Program-made: the position numbers and the translations under genes
Notes under the pieces: generated by a model
What the model saw: only the letters and a program-made list of their open reading frames with translations
Database searches by the model: none
Told to the model about the DNA's origin: nothing
Shown here: piece by piece, positions 9,439 to 18,063 of the stretch
How the letters are laid out: each line of letters opens with the position of its first letter
Numbering within the stretch: position 1 is the first letter of the stretch
Source: Bryobacter aggregatus MPL3
Lineage (GTDB): Bacteria > Acidobacteriota > Terriglobia > Bryobacterales > Bryobacteraceae
DNA: 64,000 nucleotides
Reading direction: 5' to 3'
NCBI RefSeq assembly: GCF_000702445.1
Contig: NZ_JNIF01000003.1
Location: 1,798,001 to 1,862,000, forward strand

Positions 9439-9442
9439 GCGT

Positions 9443-10867
9443 TTGGCACCTCGAGTACGTTTCGCCCCGTCGCCGACGGGTTATCTTCATATCGGCAGCG
9501 CGCGAACCTTCATTTTCAACTGGCTTTACGCCCGTCGAAATCAAGGGACGATGATCCTGCGTATCGATGACACCGACGTTGAGCGCAATACAGAAGCTTC
9601 GCTGAATTCCATCTATGACGGCCTGAAATGGCTGGGTCTGGAATGGGATGAATTCTATCGCCAGAGTGAGCGTCTGGAACTGCACCAGAAGCTGGCCTGG
9701 GACATCTTTGCCGCCGGACATGCGTATCGCGACTTTACGCCGGCGCATCAGGGCGATGAGGATAAAGGCGCTGGGGCCGGTCCGTGGCTGTTCAATGCAG
9801 AAGCGCGGGCGATGAGTGCTGAGGAATCGCAGCGCCGCGCCGATGCCGGAGAGCCGTTTGTGCTGCGCTTTAAAGTGCCCCGGGATGTGGCTCGCTACAT
9901 CAAGTTTCCGGACGCCGTCTATGCCACCCAATCGAAGAGCGTGAACGATATTGAAGACTTTGCGCTGCTCCGCTCGAATGGGATGCCAACCTACCACATG
10001 GCCTCCTGCGCCGACGATATCGACATCCGGATCTCACACGTCATTCGGGGCCAGGATCATCTCTCGAATACCTTCAAACACATTCTGATTTTTGAAGCGC
10101 TCGGTGCACCGGTGCCGATTTTTGCGCATCTGCCCTTGCTGGTGGCGCCCGATGGGGCGAAGCTATCCAAGCGCAAGCATGGTCCAGTCGTCAGCGTGAT
10201 GACCTACGAGGCCGCTGGATTTTTGCCGCAGGCTTATATCAATTTCCTGTGCCTGCTGGGCTGGAGCCCGAAGGACAATCGCGAACAGATGTCGCGGCAG
10301 GAACTGGTGGATGTCTTCTCGTTTGAAGGCGTCAACCGTTCGAACGCAGTGGTGAACTTTACCGAGGCCGATCCGATCGATCCGAAGGCGCATTGGCTGA
10401 ATTCGCAGCATCTGCGTAGCATGCCGATTGCCGAGCTGACCCCGATGGTGAAGGAGCGTGTGCTGCGCTCCGGCCTGCCGATTCCGTATCGCGATGAGGA
10501 ATTCCCGACGGTGGTGGATATTCTGCGCACGCGTCTGGCGACGCTGAACGATTTTGCGACACTGGCAAAGGCCTACTTCACCGACGACTACGAGATGAAC
10601 CCGACGGCTCTTGAGCGCCTGGATGCGCCTGGAGCCCGCGAGGCGCTGCGGGAACTTGGCGCCCGGCTCGAGCAGAGCGACGACTTCAGCGAAGCCTTCA
10701 TCGAGGCGGAGTTGCGGAAGCTCGCTGAGGAGCGAGGGTTGAAAGCGGGGGTGCTGATCAACGGCTCCCGTGCGGCAATCACCGGACAGCCGGTGGGACC
10801 GAGCGCTTTTGCTGTGTTTACGGCAATGGGAAGAACGCGGTCCATCGAGAGGTTGAAGCGCGTATGA
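9443..10867 (+). CDS. gltX: Glutamyl-tRNA synthetase
   Basis: 474 aa from TTG 9443, four bases after the rsmA stop. It charges tRNA-Glu. The class I signature is PSPTGYLHIGSART (HIGH motif as HIGS) and the KMSKS-type loop is AKLSKRKHG. The body follows bacterial GluRS, with IRGQDHLSNT and the C-terminal anticodon-binding helices. Extending the ORF upstream would overlap rsmA and lacks conserved sequence. The stop overlaps the carbamoyltransferase start (ATGA, 10864-10867), so translation is likely coupled. Confidence 0.93.
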   Translation: MAPRVRFAPSPTGYLHIGSARTFIFNWLYARRNQGTMILRIDDTDVERNTEASLNSIYDGLKWLGLEWDEFYRQSERLELHQKLAWDIFAAGHAYRDFTPAHQGDEDKGAGAGPWLFNAEARAMSAEESQRRADAGEPFVLRFKVPRDVARYIKFPDAVYATQSKSVNDIEDFALLRSNGMPTYHMASCADDIDIRISHVIRGQDHLSNTFKHILIFEALGAPVPIFAHLPLLVAPDGAKLSKRKHGPVVSVMTYEAAGFLPQAYINFLCLLGWSPKDNREQMSRQELVDVFSFEGVNRSNAVVNFTEADPIDPKAHWLNSQHLRSMPIAELTPMVKERVLRSGLPIPYRDEEFPTVVDILRTRLATLNDFATLAKAYFTDDYEMNPTALERLDAPGAREALRELGARLEQSDDFSEAFIEAELRKLAEERGLKAGVLINGSRAAITGQPVGPSAFAVFTAMGRTRSIERLKRV

Positions 10868-12426
10868 AGGTGATTGGACTCGGTGGATTGCTTGACGATG
10901 CAGCCTGTGCCCTGGCTGTTGCCGGCAAGATTGTTGCTGCCGTCGAACAGAAGAAAGTGGCACGCCGGCATGTGGCCTGGAGTTTGCCGCTCGAGGCGAT
11001 TGACGCAACGTTGAGCCTGGCACGGGTGGATGCCTCCGATGTGGATGTGGTGGCCATTGCACGGCCTCTCAGCGCCACGCCGGATAGCTTGTTGAGCCTG
11101 CGGGTGAAGCAGATCTTCCCCAAGGCCCGGCTGCTGGTGGTAGATCATCATACGGCTCATGCGGCGAGTGCTTATTTCGCCTCCGGCTTTGACGAGGCCT
11201 CTGTGTTGTGTCTTGATCGTGCGGGGGATCTGCGTTGTTCTTCCCGTTGGAAGGCGCGCGGTGACCGCTTCGAACTGGAACAGGAATCCTACTTTCCCGA
11301 TTCGCTGGGCGATCTTTATGGGCGGGTGACGGAGTTTCTTGGTTTTACCGCTCGCGCCGATGAACACAAGGTGCAGTGGATGTCGGCTGGTGGCGATACG
11401 CGTTTTGTTGCGCTGTTCGAGGAGATTCTCGGGTTTCGGGCCACGGGTTGGCCTGCGCTGGAGCGGAGCTTTTTCGATCGGGACCGGCTTGGTTCCGGTG
11501 GGTTTAGCGCGCGTTTCTATCAGGCTCTCGGTTTGGCGGACGGAGAATCGCCTTTGCCCAAGCTGCAGCCTCATCTCGCGGCCGGCTTACAGCGTGCGAT
11601 TGAGAATTGCGCTTTGTCGATGGCGGGGCGGGGTGGCAATCTGTGTCTGGCCGGTGGCGTTGCCTTCAATACTTTGCTGGTGCGTTCCCTCGAAGCGTCC
11701 GGACAATTTCAGAATGTCTATGTGCAGCCGGCCGCCGGCAATGCGGGTACGGCGATTGGTGCGGCCTATCTGGGCAGCGAGGGGAAACGGCAGCCGATGT
11801 CGAGTCTCGCACTCGGCCCTTCTTTCCAAGCCGAAGAGACGAAGCAGATTCTTGAGAACTGCAAGCTGAGTCCGAAGTTTCTGCTGACCACCGATGAGCT
11901 GATCCAATCGGTTCTCTCGGAGTTGAAAGAGCAGCGGATTGTGGCCTGGTTCCAGGACCGGATGGAGTTTGGTCCCCGGGCGCTGGGCAATCGCAGTATT
12001 CTTGCCTCTCCTCTGGACCCCTATGCGACCGAGAACCTGAACAGTTTCATCAAGCATCGGGAGGCGTTCCGGAAGTTTGCCGCCTCTGTGCCTGCTGAAG
12101 ATGCGGCGCAATACTTTGAGTTTGGGCCGAACGCGAAGAATCTGGCGAGCATTGCAACAGTGCGTCCGGAGTATCGCGAGCGCTTTGCTCCTGCGCTTCT
12201 GGGCGCTGACAGCATTCGTCTGCATGTGGTGGAGGCTGATGAGAATCCGCTGTTCCATCGTCTGCTGAAGGCTGCCGGAGCGGCCACCGGCTTACCTGTG
12301 CTGTACAACACCAGCTTTAACCTCTTTGGCGACGCACTGGTGTGCAACCCGCGCGACGCCGTGAGGAGCTTCTATTCAAGTGGCATTGACGTGCTCTACG
12401 TCGGCCACTTCCTACTTCGCAAGTAG
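10864..12426 (+). CDS. Carbamoyltransferase (NodU/CmcH/TobZ family)
   Basis: 520 aa, slightly shorter than typical family members (about 570-600). The N-terminal Kae1-like half has DHHTAHAASAYFASGF, the metal/nucleotide-binding His motif that forms carbamoyl-adenylate, and AGGVAFNTLL. The C-terminal carbamoyltransferase domain has MEFGPRALGNRSILA and LPVLYNTSFNLFGD. Relatives O-carbamoylate Nod factors, antibiotics or polysaccharide sugars; the acceptor here is unknown. It is translationally coupled to gltX, an uncommon partner. Its 3' end overlaps the aminopeptidase gene by 15 bases, tail-to-tail. Confidence 0.88.
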   Translation: MKVIGLGGLLDDAACALAVAGKIVAAVEQKKVARRHVAWSLPLEAIDATLSLARVDASDVDVVAIARPLSATPDSLLSLRVKQIFPKARLLVVDHHTAHAASAYFASGFDEASVLCLDRAGDLRCSSRWKARGDRFELEQESYFPDSLGDLYGRVTEFLGFTARADEHKVQWMSAGGDTRFVALFEEILGFRATGWPALERSFFDRDRLGSGGFSARFYQALGLADGESPLPKLQPHLAAGLQRAIENCALSMAGRGGNLCLAGGVAFNTLLVRSLEASGQFQNVYVQPAAGNAGTAIGAAYLGSEGKRQPMSSLALGPSFQAEETKQILENCKLSPKFLLTTDELIQSVLSELKEQRIVAWFQDRMEFGPRALGNRSILASPLDPYATENLNSFIKHREAFRKFAASVPAEDAAQYFEFGPNAKNLASIATVRPEYRERFAPALLGADSIRLHVVEADENPLFHRLLKAAGAATGLPVLYNTSFNLFGDALVCNPRDAVRSFYSSGIDVLYVGHFLLRK

Positions 12427-14250
12427 CGCTTCCACTGCGCCTGCCGCGATGGGGTGGTACGAGGCCTTGTTCCGCGCGAAGAGTGCCTTGGCCCGGGTTT
12501 TGCCTGCAGGGGTTTTCGCCATCTCCTCGTAGAGAGGCTTGATGAACTTCTGCCGGCCGACGGACTTCAGGAACTCTTCCACCGCAGGCTGTGCCGGCGT
12601 GTAGTTGTGCCGGATGGCCAGAATCAGCCAGGCGTCGAGGATCTCATTGTTGGTCGAGGCGGTGAGTTTGAAGCTCTTGTCGAGCGCTGCCATTTTCTCC
12701 GCGGTGAGTGTGGACGGAAGACTGCGGAGAAAATGGAGCCACTGCTGCGGCCCCCAATCATCCACCCGCATGGTTTGGCCCTGCTGGAATCTTGCCACCT
12801 GGTCTTCCACTTCGGCAAGCAGGAACGAATCGATTTTGGGTGCGCTTGCCGGGAGGCCGGGCTCGTAGATCCATTCCTTGAGATTCAGCTTCAGCTCGGG
12901 CAGCTTCTGGGCGAGGAACTGCTCGAAATTCTCTGTCGTGATGCTTTGGAAGGCGAAGCTCTCGAAGTAGCTGCGCAGCATGGCATCGAATTTGTCGCGG
13001 CCGACGGCATCTTCGATGGCGCGCAGCAGCAGGGCTCCTTTGACGTAAGGGACGAGGGTGACGCCGTCTTCGGGATCGCGGCCCTTGAGGTCGATGTGGA
13101 GAATCTGGTCTTTGGGCTGGAGCTTTGCCATTTCGGTCTTCAACTCGCCGATCTCGATGGCAAACTCCATATCGCTGCGTTGTTTGCCGAAGAGTGCTTC
13201 CTGGATGCGGCGTTCCACGTAAGTGGTGACCCCTTCATTGAGCCAGAAATCACTCCAGGTGGCGTTGGTGACGAGATTGCCACTCCAGCTGTGGGCCAGC
13301 TCATGAGAGATAAGCGAGACCAGGCTCTTGTCGCCTGCCAGGATGGTGGGCGTTACAAAGGTGAGCCGCGGGTTCTCCATGCCGCCGATGGGGAAGCTGG
13401 GCGGCAGAATGAGCACATCATAGCGGTCCCAACGGTAAGAACCGAAGAGTTGCTCGGCGGCGCGCACCATCGCATCGAGATCCTCAAACTCTTTTGTGGC
13501 GGCATCGAGCAATTGCTTTTCGGCATAGATGCCGGTGCGTCCGCCCATGAGGCGGAATTGGATTTCTCCCACTGCCAGGGCGATCAGATAGGGCGGAATC
13601 CGCTGCGTCATGTCAAAGCTGTAGGAGCCGGTGGGGGCAGAGGTGCGCTGGTCGTTCGGCGCGCTCATGACGGCAAAGAAGTTCGGCTCGGTTTCCACCT
13701 TGGCTTTGTAGGTGATGCGGATGCCGGGCGAATCCTGGAGCGGAATCCAGCTCCGGGTGTAGATCGGCTGGCCCTGGGTATAGAGATAAGGCGACTGTTT
13801 GCCAGCGGTTTGTTGCTCGCTAAGCCACTGCAGCGCGACGGCACTCGGGCTTGTTTCATAAGAAACTCGGACAAATTTTGTGCCCTCACTCAGGTTAATT
13901 TCAAGAGGAGCGCCTAAGATCTTGTCGCTTGGGCCAAGTTTGTATTCAGCTACATGGAAGTTCACGCCGTCGATGGAGCTTTCAGTCTTGAAGATCTTCA
14001 GGTCCTTGGTATCGAGGGTGATCTTCCCCTTGCCTTTCACGCGGTGGGTGGCGGTGCCAGAAATCACTTTTCTTTCGAAATCGACGCGCGCATAAAGATC
14101 GAGATGAGTAGAGATGGCTTCGGCTGGAACAGCATAAGAATGCTCATCTTTGGGAATCGGCATGCTAGGCTTCTCCTGGTCGAGCTTGGGTGCGCAGGAG
14201 GACAGGAGCGAGATCGTGACCCAGACGCAGCCATACTGGAACAAACGCAT
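12412..14250 (-). CDS. M1-family zinc aminopeptidase, lipoprotein (LTA4H-like)
   Basis: 612 aa from ATG 14250; an in-frame TTG at 14271 would add seven residues without support. The signal ends in a lipobox (LSSC), so the mature protein is probably lipid-anchored. The M1 active site is complete: GGMEN exopeptidase motif, HELAHSWSG zinc site, and NEGVTTYVE with the third zinc ligand. The C-terminal helical domain (residues about 460-612) matches the leukotriene A4 hydrolase C-terminal domain. It should remove N-terminal residues from peptides outside the cytoplasm. Stands alone, downstream of the SYLF gene terminator. Confidence 0.9.
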   Translation of the reverse strand: MRLFQYGCVWVTISLLSSCAPKLDQEKPSMPIPKDEHSYAVPAEAISTHLDLYARVDFERKVISGTATHRVKGKGKITLDTKDLKIFKTESSIDGVNFHVAEYKLGPSDKILGAPLEINLSEGTKFVRVSYETSPSAVALQWLSEQQTAGKQSPYLYTQGQPIYTRSWIPLQDSPGIRITYKAKVETEPNFFAVMSAPNDQRTSAPTGSYSFDMTQRIPPYLIALAVGEIQFRLMGGRTGIYAEKQLLDAATKEFEDLDAMVRAAEQLFGSYRWDRYDVLILPPSFPIGGMENPRLTFVTPTILAGDKSLVSLISHELAHSWSGNLVTNATWSDFWLNEGVTTYVERRIQEALFGKQRSDMEFAIEIGELKTEMAKLQPKDQILHIDLKGRDPEDGVTLVPYVKGALLLRAIEDAVGRDKFDAMLRSYFESFAFQSITTENFEQFLAQKLPELKLNLKEWIYEPGLPASAPKIDSFLLAEVEDQVARFQQGQTMRVDDWGPQQWLHFLRSLPSTLTAEKMAALDKSFKLTASTNNEILDAWLILAIRHNYTPAQPAVEEFLKSVGRQKFIKPLYEEMAKTPAGKTRAKALFARNKASYHPIAAGAVEALLAK

Positions 14251-14299
14251 CTGACCATTATCTATCCCCAAAAGCAGAAATCCTGCCCCAAAGCAACAA

Positions 14300-14323
14300 G
14301 GCCCCCGTTTTGAGGCGGGGGCC
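14300..14323 (-). terminator. Intrinsic terminator of the SYLF gene
   Basis: Perfect 8-bp GC stem (GGCCCCCG / CGGGGGCC) with an 8-base loop. Read on the minus strand it is followed by a T-rich run (TTGTTGCTTT). It lies 22 bases beyond the stop of the SYLF gene and before the aminopeptidase start. Confidence 0.8.
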
Positions 14324-14345
14324 GAGAGAGAAGGACAGAATTGCT

Positions 14346-15023
14346 TTAATTGGAGCGGCGCGGGGAGTACTTGTTGAGGTCCGCAATCATGACGCCTGCG
14401 GCTGCTGGCGGCTTCGGATTTTCAGAGATGATCTCTTTGTTCGTCATCGTCTTGCCGTACAGTTCCTTGTTGACGTCGAGATCCTGGCGGAGTGTCGAGC
14501 CTTCAAGCGAGATGCCGGCGAAGACGCCACGGCTGCGCGAGTAGCTCAGGATTTCGGCGGTGAGATAGGCATCGGTCTGCGCGCTCGAGGTGCGGCCCAC
14601 CGGACCTGCCGCTACACTGGCCTCGCCGCCCAGCTTGAACTGGCTGGAGAGCAGGCGCTGCGCACCCTTGGCGTTCATCACCAGCAGGATTACGTCCTGC
14701 TCGCTGCCGCCAATCTGGAAGCCCACGCTGCCACCCTCGACCCGCACTCCGGCGGGCGAGCCCCATCCCGAGCCATTTTCATGACGGCAGACAAAGAAGC
14801 CTTTTCCGTACTTGCCCCCAAAAATGAAGGCACCTTTCTTCAGACCGGGAATGATCACCGCGCAGTAACTCTTATCGAGTAAATCCTGGGGAATAGCCTT
14901 GTCTTTCATCTGCATTACTTCGTGCAGCGTATCGCCAGCGGCTTTCAATCTCTTCTCTTCGTTGCTTTGGGCAAACAGGCTGGCCGTGAGGCCGAGCGCG
15001 AGCAGTGCGCACAGGGGTTTCAT
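14346..15023 (-). CDS. Secreted SYLF/YSC84-domain lipid-binding protein
   Basis: 225 aa from ATG 15023, where a classic signal peptide begins (MKPLCALLALGLTASLFAQ); the ORF runs further upstream without homologous sequence. The SYLF (DUF500/Ysc84) pattern is clear: AVIIPGLKKGAFIFGGKYGKG, SAGVRVEGGSVGFQIGGS-like strand, DVILLVMN and EILSYSRSRGVFAG. The domain binds phosphoinositides or other lipids in eukaryotes; in bacteria the role is poorly known. Divergent from prfB (88-base gap) and terminated by the hairpin at 14300-14323. Confidence 0.88.
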   Translation of the reverse strand: MKPLCALLALGLTASLFAQSNEEKRLKAAGDTLHEVMQMKDKAIPQDLLDKSYCAVIIPGLKKGAFIFGGKYGKGFFVCRHENGSGWGSPAGVRVEGGSVGFQIGGSEQDVILLVMNAKGAQRLLSSQFKLGGEASVAAGPVGRTSSAQTDAYLTAEILSYSRSRGVFAGISLEGSTLRQDLDVNKELYGKTMTNKEIISENPKPPAAAGVMIADLNKYSPRRSN

Positions 15024-15111
15024 GAGGATCCTTTCCAATAAGAATATCGCGAAGCGGCAAGCGTTTCGGTAAATCACCATTTCGCGCGAGGGCATGGGAA
15101 AATAAGGGTTT

Positions 15112-16246
15112 ATGACCCTCGAAGAAATCGAGCGGGAATATGATCAGCTCCGCCAGCAAGCAGATTCTGTGCGGAGCTATCTTTGACTCGCCTAAGAAAA
15201 AAAAGCAACTGAATGAACTGGAACAGGTGATCTCGGACCCTGATTTCTGGAATCATCCCGAGAAGAGCCAAGAAGTGATGCAGAAGCGCAAACGGCTGGA
15301 AGAGTCGCTGGCGCAGGATACCCGCATTGGCACGATGAGTTCGGATGTCGCCGCGTTGCTCGAACTCGGCCGGGAGGGAGAAGATGTTGCCGCCATGCTC
15401 TCCGGCGAGTTGGAGGTCTTCCGTGCTGAGTTGCAGAAGCTCGAGACCGGGATGCTGCTCTCCGGGGAACACGATCATCGTTCGGCCATCCTGAATATCC
15501 ATCCCGGAGCGGGTGGCACCGAAAGCCAGGACTGGGCCGAGATGCTGATGCGCATGTATCTGCGCTGGGCGGAACGCAAGGATTTTAAAGCCGTGATCAC
15601 CGACGAATTGGCCGGTGATGGCGCGGGCATCAAGAGCGTCACGATCGAGATCGAAGGCGAAAACGCCTATGGTTTGATGTCGAGCGAGATTGGTGTCCAC
15701 CGCCTGGTGCGGATTTCGCCCTTTGATGCAAATGCCCGCCGCCACACCAGCTTTGCCAGCGTCTACGTGTATCCGATGATTGACGATGAGATCAAGATCG
15801 AGATCAAGCCGGAGGATGTCCGTACCGATGTCTTTCGTGCCTCGGGCGCCGGGGGCCAGCACGTCAACCGCACGGAGAGCGCTGTGCGGATGACCCACAT
15901 TCCAACGGGAATTGTGGTGCAATGCCAGAACGAGCGGTCGCAGCATAAGAACCGGGCCAGTGCGTTGAAACAGCTCAAGGCGCGTTTGTTCGAGCATGAG
16001 TTGGAGAAGCGCAAAGCGGAAGACCAGAAGAGCGAGGATTCCAAGCTCGACATTAACTTCGGCAGCCAGATCCGCAGTTATGTGCTCGCTCCGTACCGGA
16101 TGATCAAAGACCATCGCACGAAGATGTCGGTGGGCGATGTGGACCGGGTGCTGGACGGCGATCTGGATGGCTTCATGCATGCCTGGCTTGTTTATAAGAA
16201 GACCGGGAAGACGGCGGGTGATGGCAAGGACGAGCTTCCAGACTAA
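15112..16246 (+). CDS. prfB: Peptide chain release factor 2, with programmed +1 frameshift
   Basis: The reading frame opens at ATG 15112, reaches an in-frame TGA as codon 25 (15184-15186) and continues in the +1 frame from GAC 15185 to TAA 16244-16246, giving about 377 aa. The protein recognises UGA and UAA stops: the SPF recognition motif (ISPFDANARRHTSFASV) and the catalytic GGQ (RASGAGGQHVNRTES) are both present, and SPF rather than PXT identifies RF2, not RF1. The stop of prfB itself overlaps the proposed Sua5 start. Gene finders calling only the second frame would give a false N-terminus. Confidence 0.93.
15171..15187 (+). promoter_or_regulatory. prfB: prfB programmed +1 frameshift signal
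   Basis: The slippery sequence CTT TGA C (15181-15187) is preceded by TAT and by a Shine-Dalgarno-like GCGGAG (15171-15176), the same arrangement as E. coli prfB. When RF2 is scarce the ribosome pauses at UGA, tRNA-Leu slips from CUU to UUU, and translation goes on in the +1 frame. This is the classic RF2 autoregulatory switch. Confidence 0.92.
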
Positions 16247-17177
16247 GGGGAACGAAGACCGGATGCTGCAAGCCGCAGAGTTGCTGCGCCGGGGCGGCGT
16301 GGTGGCCTTTCCGACCGAGACCGTCTATGGCCTGGGCGCGAATGCCTTGGACCCGGCGGCGATCGCGCGGATTTACGAGATCAAAGGCCGGCCGCGAACC
16401 TCGCCGTTGATCGTGCATGTCGCCACCATCGAGAAGGCGCGCGAACTGGTGACGGAATGGCCGGAGACGGCAGAGCGGCTGGCTCGCCGCTTCTGGCCAG
16501 GTCCGCTGACCCTTGTGCTGCCGAAGCATGAAGTGGTTCCGGTGGAGTTGACGGCGGGCTTGGGAACAGTCGGGATCCGGATTCCAGCCCATCCGGTGGC
16601 CTTGCGGCTGCTCGAGTTGGCGGGTGTCCCGGTGGCAGCGCCAAGTGCGAACCGTTTCATGCAGTTGTCGCCCACGACGGCGGCGCATGTCGAGGCTGCT
16701 TTGGGCGCGGCAGTGGATTTGATTCTCGATGGCGGAGCGACCCGGGTTGGGATCGAGTCGACGGTCTTGAGTCTGGTGGGTGGTGTTCCGTTGTTGCTGC
16801 GGCCGGGGATGATCAGCCGGGTGCAGATTGAAGAAGTGATCGGTCCGGTGGAGGTCGCCGGAGCGATGGAGGGGGCGCATCCGTCGCCGGGGATGCAGGA
16901 TCGCCATTATTCTCCGCGCACTCCGTTGTATCTGGTCCGCGGGCCTGCGGATTTGGCTGCGGCTGGCCGCGGAGTCTACTTATTTTTGACGCGGCCCGCG
17001 CTCGGGGTCACTTGTGTTGCGATGCCGGCGGAGGCAGAAGCCTATGCCGCGCAATTGTACGAGACGCTGCATCGCTATGACGATGGGAGCTGGGACTGGA
17101 TTGCGGTGGAGCAGCCCAGCGAAGAGCCAGCCTGGGCGGGGGTCAACGACCGCCTGCGCCGGGCCCGCATGCAATAA
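16221..17177 (+). CDS. L-threonylcarbamoyladenylate synthase, Sua5 type
   Basis: About 318 aa from ATG 16221, which overlaps the prfB end by 26 bases; an in-frame ATG at 16263 with AAGGGG 12 bases upstream is the alternative. The YrdC domain (GGVVAFPTETVYGLGA, KGRPRTSPLIVHV, PSANRF) makes threonylcarbamoyl-AMP for the t6A base of ANN-reading tRNAs. After about residue 215 the SPGMQDRHYSPRTPLYL linker and a C-terminal Sua5 domain follow, so it is the long Sua5 type, not short TsaC. Operon with prfB. Confidence 0.9.
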   Translation: MARTSFQTKGNEDRMLQAAELLRRGGVVAFPTETVYGLGANALDPAAIARIYEIKGRPRTSPLIVHVATIEKARELVTEWPETAERLARRFWPGPLTLVLPKHEVVPVELTAGLGTVGIRIPAHPVALRLLELAGVPVAAPSANRFMQLSPTTAAHVEAALGAAVDLILDGGATRVGIESTVLSLVGGVPLLLRPGMISRVQIEEVIGPVEVAGAMEGAHPSPGMQDRHYSPRTPLYLVRGPADLAAAGRGVYLFLTRPALGVTCVAMPAEAEAYAAQLYETLHRYDDGSWDWIAVEQPSEEPAWAGVNDRLRRARMQ

Positions 17178-17228
17178 ATCTCCTCGGCCCTCTTCTCATT
17201 CTTCCTGACAGATCCGATAAGCAGAGGG

Positions 17229-17687
17229 ATGAGGTCTATTGAGTCGGCTCGTTTCGGCATGATCCGCTTTGAGGATCGCGAGATCATTGAATTTCCGGCC
17301 GGACTGCCGGGCTTTGAAGAGCAGCACCAGTTTCTGCTGATCGAAGCCGAGGAGAGCGTGCCGCTGAAGTTTCTGCAATGTGTCGGAAAGCCGGGCTTGT
17401 CCTTTGTCTGCGCGCCGTTGAGTCTGGTGGATCCGGACTATGAGGGCGTGCTACCCCGTGCGGACCGGGAGTTGTTGGCCATGCCAGGGGAAGGCATTGC
17501 GCCCGGAACGCGGCTTGAGTGGCTGGTGATTCTCTGCTTTGGGTGCCCGGAGTTGCCGACTGCGAACTTATTGGGACCGCTGGTGATCCGTCGTGATGTC
17601 GGGCTCGGTGTGCAATCGATTCGCGAGGACAGCCGCTATTCGGCCCGGCAGCCCTTATTTGCGGCGGAGCCGGCGCTATGCTCGTAA
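17229..17687 (+). CDS. fliW: Flagellar assembly factor FliW
   Basis: 152 aa. The N-terminus (IESARFGMIRF, EIIEFPAGLPGFEEQHQFLLI) and FLQCVGKPGLSFVCAPL match FliW. FliW binds CsrA and blocks it from repressing flagellin translation; free flagellin in turn captures FliW. Placed directly before csrA, with the last 10 bases overlapping the csrA start, the usual order in FliW-bearing bacteria. Flagellin itself follows. Confidence 0.93.
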   Translation: MRSIESARFGMIRFEDREIIEFPAGLPGFEEQHQFLLIEAEESVPLKFLQCVGKPGLSFVCAPLSLVDPDYEGVLPRADRELLAMPGEGIAPGTRLEWLVILCFGCPELPTANLLGPLVIRRDVGLGVQSIREDSRYSARQPLFAAEPALCS

Positions 17688-17926
17688 TCCGGCGCCGGGA
17701 GGGCGAGGGCTTTGTCATCGGGGCCTCCATCGAGGTGGACATCCTCGAGATTGATGGCAATCAGGTGAAGATTGGCATCCGGGCCCCGCGCGAGACGACG
17801 ATCCTGCGCAAAGAGATTGCGGCCACCCGGGACGTGAATCTTGCTTCGGCCCAGCAAGCGGAAGAAGCGGTGGTGGAGGAGACGCTGAAGCGTTTGCGCC
17901 TATCCCCCAAGCTGCCGCTGGAGTAA
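17678..17926 (+). CDS. csrA: Carbon storage/translational regulator CsrA
   Basis: 82 aa, longer than the roughly 61-70 aa usual; the extra part is an acidic and basic C-terminal helix (EEAVVEETLKRLRL). The RNA-binding elements are kept: MLVIRRREGEGFVIG at strand 1 and VKIGIRAPRETTILRKEI containing the conserved Arg of the RNA-binding face. It represses mRNAs carrying GGA motifs near the ribosome-binding site. The start lies in the fliW tail with GGAG 9 bases upstream. The likely main target, the flagellin leader, is 92 bases downstream. Confidence 0.95.
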   Translation: MLVIRRREGEGFVIGASIEVDILEIDGNQVKIGIRAPRETTILRKEIAATRDVNLASAQQAEEAVVEETLKRLRLSPKLPLE

Positions 17927-18018
17927 GCGATCGAACTAAAGTCATTTTTCCTCATGCGCGGCAGGCTGTGACGATAAGGCCTTTGTCAGCAATTCTGCCG
18001 AGGTGGTGAAAGGCCGCT

Positions 18019-18057
18019 CTCCTGGAAAGGATTTTCAGGAGTTGGAACGCAAAGGAG
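18019..18057 (+). promoter_or_regulatory. CsrA-binding flagellin leader (five GGA motifs, hairpin)
   Basis: Within 45 bases before the flagellin ATG (18064) there are five GGA trinucleotides: 18024, 18029, 18038, 18044 and 18054. A 6-bp hairpin (CTCCTG 18019-18024 with CAGGAG 18036-18041) displays AAGGA in its 11-base loop, and the last GGA is part of the Shine-Dalgarno AAAGGAG (18051-18057). This is the known geometry of CsrA sites (one in a loop, one over the ribosome-binding site), as in the B. subtilis hag leader. Confidence 0.8.
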
Positions 18058-18063
18058 TGAATC

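Noticed and set aside
12454-13917. Plus-strand ORF of 487 codons opposite the M1 aminopeptidase
   Set aside because: The opposite strand encodes a complete M1 active site; the plus frame shows no recognisable domain.
15110-16180. Minus-strand ORF of 356 codons opposite prfB
   Set aside because: prfB with SPF and GGQ motifs is certain; this is its shadow.
17937-17977. Possible flagellar sigma-28 promoter before flagellin (TAAAGTCA and GACGATAA)
   Set aside because: The two parts resemble the -35 and -10 elements, but 25 bases separate them, against about 11-15 needed.
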